From assembly GCA_025964935.1 (NCBI GenBank), contig JAOPXW010000065.1:1-6698 (forward strand): DNA of 6,698 bases, given 5' to 3'. Below, piece after piece: positions 5,885-6,698 of the stretch (position 1 is the stretch's first letter; each line of letters starts with the position of its first letter). The notes under the pieces were generated by a model. The model was not told where the DNA came from, did no database searches, and worked only from the letters and a program-made list of their open reading frames with translations. This DNA comes from Friedmanniella sp. (GTDB lineage Bacteria > Actinomycetota > Actinomycetes > Propionibacteriales > Propionibacteriaceae). The position numbers and the translations under genes were made by a program.

Positions 5885-6698
5885 GTGATCGTCGGGGGTG
5901 GACCCGCCGGGGCGGCGACCGCCATCGAGCTGACCCGACACGGCCTCGACCCGGTGGTGCTGGAGGCCGCGCCGGGCCCGCAGGCCAAGGTGGGGGAGAG
6001 CCTCGCGCCCGCGGCCACCCCAGTGCTGGACCGGTTGGGACTGCTGGCCCGGCTGCCCGACAGCGCCCTGCCCTCGTACGGCAACCGGGCGGTCTGGGGG
6101 ATCGACCAGCCGCAGGAGGAGGACTTCCTCTTCTCGAGCGCCGGCCCCGGCTGGCGGGTGGACCGCGGCCGCTTCGAGGCCACGCTGGCCGGAGCGGCCG
6201 TGGAGTCCGGGGTGGACTGGCGCTGGAACTCACGCCTGGTGGGGCTCGACCGCGGGGACGGCGGCTGGTCGGTGCGGGTGGCGACCGGGGACCACGTCCG
6301 GGTCGAGCCGGCCGCGCTGGTGGTCGACGCCTCGGGCCGGGCGGGGCGGGTGAGCCGCCGGCTCGGGGTGCGGCGGGTCCGCTACGACCGACTGGTGGCG
6401 GCCGTCGCCTACGTCCCCACCACCGGCGCCGACGACGACGGCGCCACCCTGGTCGAGGCGACGCCTGAGGGCTGGTGGTACTCGCTGTTCCTGCCCGGGC
6501 GCCGGCTGGCCCTGGCCTTCCTGACCGACGCCGACCGGCTGCGGGCCAGCGGCGCCGGGCATGCCGTCGGTCGGCAGGCGCTCCTCGACACCGCTCCAGC
6601 GACCCGCGCCCGGGTGCGGGCTGCGACGTCGGCGGCCGCGCTCAGCGGGGCAGCGCCGGCGGTGTGGCCGGCCCACACCTCACGGCTGGAGCGCGTGA
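5885..6698 (+). CDS. LodB-like FAD-dependent protein for CTQ maturation, N-terminal part (cut by window end)
   Basis: A flavoprotein of the tryptophan-halogenase-like/FAD-dependent oxidoreductase superfamily; 271 residues are visible and the frame is still open at the last base. Seen: dinucleotide fold IVGGGPAG (2-9) with the ribose-binding acidic end VVLEA (24-28), GESLAPAATPVLDRLGL (37-53) similar to the GES segment of flavin halogenases, RVDRGRFEATL (91-101), VVDASGRAG (146-154), and GWWYSLFLP (196-204). The halogenase WxWxIP motif is not present. Known: LodB-type partners are required to form the quinone in their LodA-type partner and are encoded right beside it, as here. The start is doubtful. 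GTG at 5885 is the only standard start codon in the open frame after the stop at 5795-5797, but it leaves a very short first beta strand and has no Shine-Dalgarno sequence. ATC at 5873 would add ARVV before the IVGGG motif. Reinitiation after the oxidase stop (5860-5862) is likely. Confidence 0.88.
   Translation, partial: MIVGGGPAGAATAIELTRHGLDPVVLEAAPGPQAKVGESLAPAATPVLDRLGLLARLPDSALPSYGNRAVWGIDQPQEEDFLFSSAGPGWRVDRGRFEATLAGAAVESGVDWRWNSRLVGLDRGDGGWSVRVATGDHVRVEPAALVVDASGRAGRVSRRLGVRRVRYDRLVAAVAYVPTTGADDDGATLVEATPEGWWYSLFLPGRRLALAFLTDADRLRASGAGHAVGRQALLDTAPATRARVRAATSAAALSGAAPAVWPAHTSRLERV

Noticed and set aside
4303..6183. 626-residue minus-strand open frame
   Set aside because: It is opposite the lodA-like gene and the lodB start, with repetitive Arg/Gly/Pro content and no recognisable motif. 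The plus-strand proteins show strong family motifs.
6696..6698. TGA at the very end of the window as the lodB-like stop
   Set aside because: It is out of frame. The lodB frame reads ...GAG CGC GTG A and stays open, and the visible length is also short for the family.
1..6698. CRISPR array, tRNA/rRNA genes, insertion sequence ends or phage genes
   Set aside because: No regularly spaced repeats, no cloverleaf or rRNA-like stretches and no transposase or integrase motifs were seen on either strand.

Overview
This is a very GC-rich window with strong G/C bias at third codon positions, frequent GTG starts, SD-poor starts and TANNNT-type -10 elements. That points to a high-GC actinomycete. The style resembles Micromonospora or a relative, but nothing here fixes the genus. 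I read six protein-coding genes, two of them cut by the window edges, plus one cobalamin riboswitch. No tRNA, rRNA, CRISPR array or insertion sequence was seen.

Left part, minus strand: the window opens inside the N-terminal part of a magnesium-chelatase/cobaltochelatase-type AAA+ ATPase (start at 307). Its leader carries a clear cobalamin riboswitch aptamer (about 397-487) and a large hairpin between aptamer and start codon that could be the expression platform. Upstream on the same strand lies a secreted SGNH/GDSL hydrolase (564-1640) with a signal peptide, the four SGNH residues and six cysteines.

Middle, plus strand: divergent from the hydrolase is a tight two-gene cobalamin operon. cobL is a CbiE-CbiT fusion, precorrin-6Y C5,15-methyltransferase (1806-3068). 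cobM is precorrin-4 C11-methyltransferase (3065-3841). The two overlap by GTGA. cobL appears to be transcribed as a leaderless mRNA. Together with the riboswitch-controlled chelatase, these genes mark the locus as part of a corrin-ring (vitamin B12) biosynthesis cluster.

Right part, plus strand: after a fresh promoter comes a lodA/goxA-like quinoprotein oxidase gene (3919-5862). Its predicted cysteine tryptophylquinone pair is Cys485-Trp501. It is followed 22 bases later by a lodB-like FAD-dependent protein (5885 to the window end, incomplete), the expected maturation partner. The pair forms a probable two-gene unit for an H2O2-producing amine or amino-acid oxidase of unknown substrate. It is the least described part of the window. 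Its position next to cobalamin genes looks like neighbourhood, not shared regulation, because it has its own promoter and ribosome binding site.
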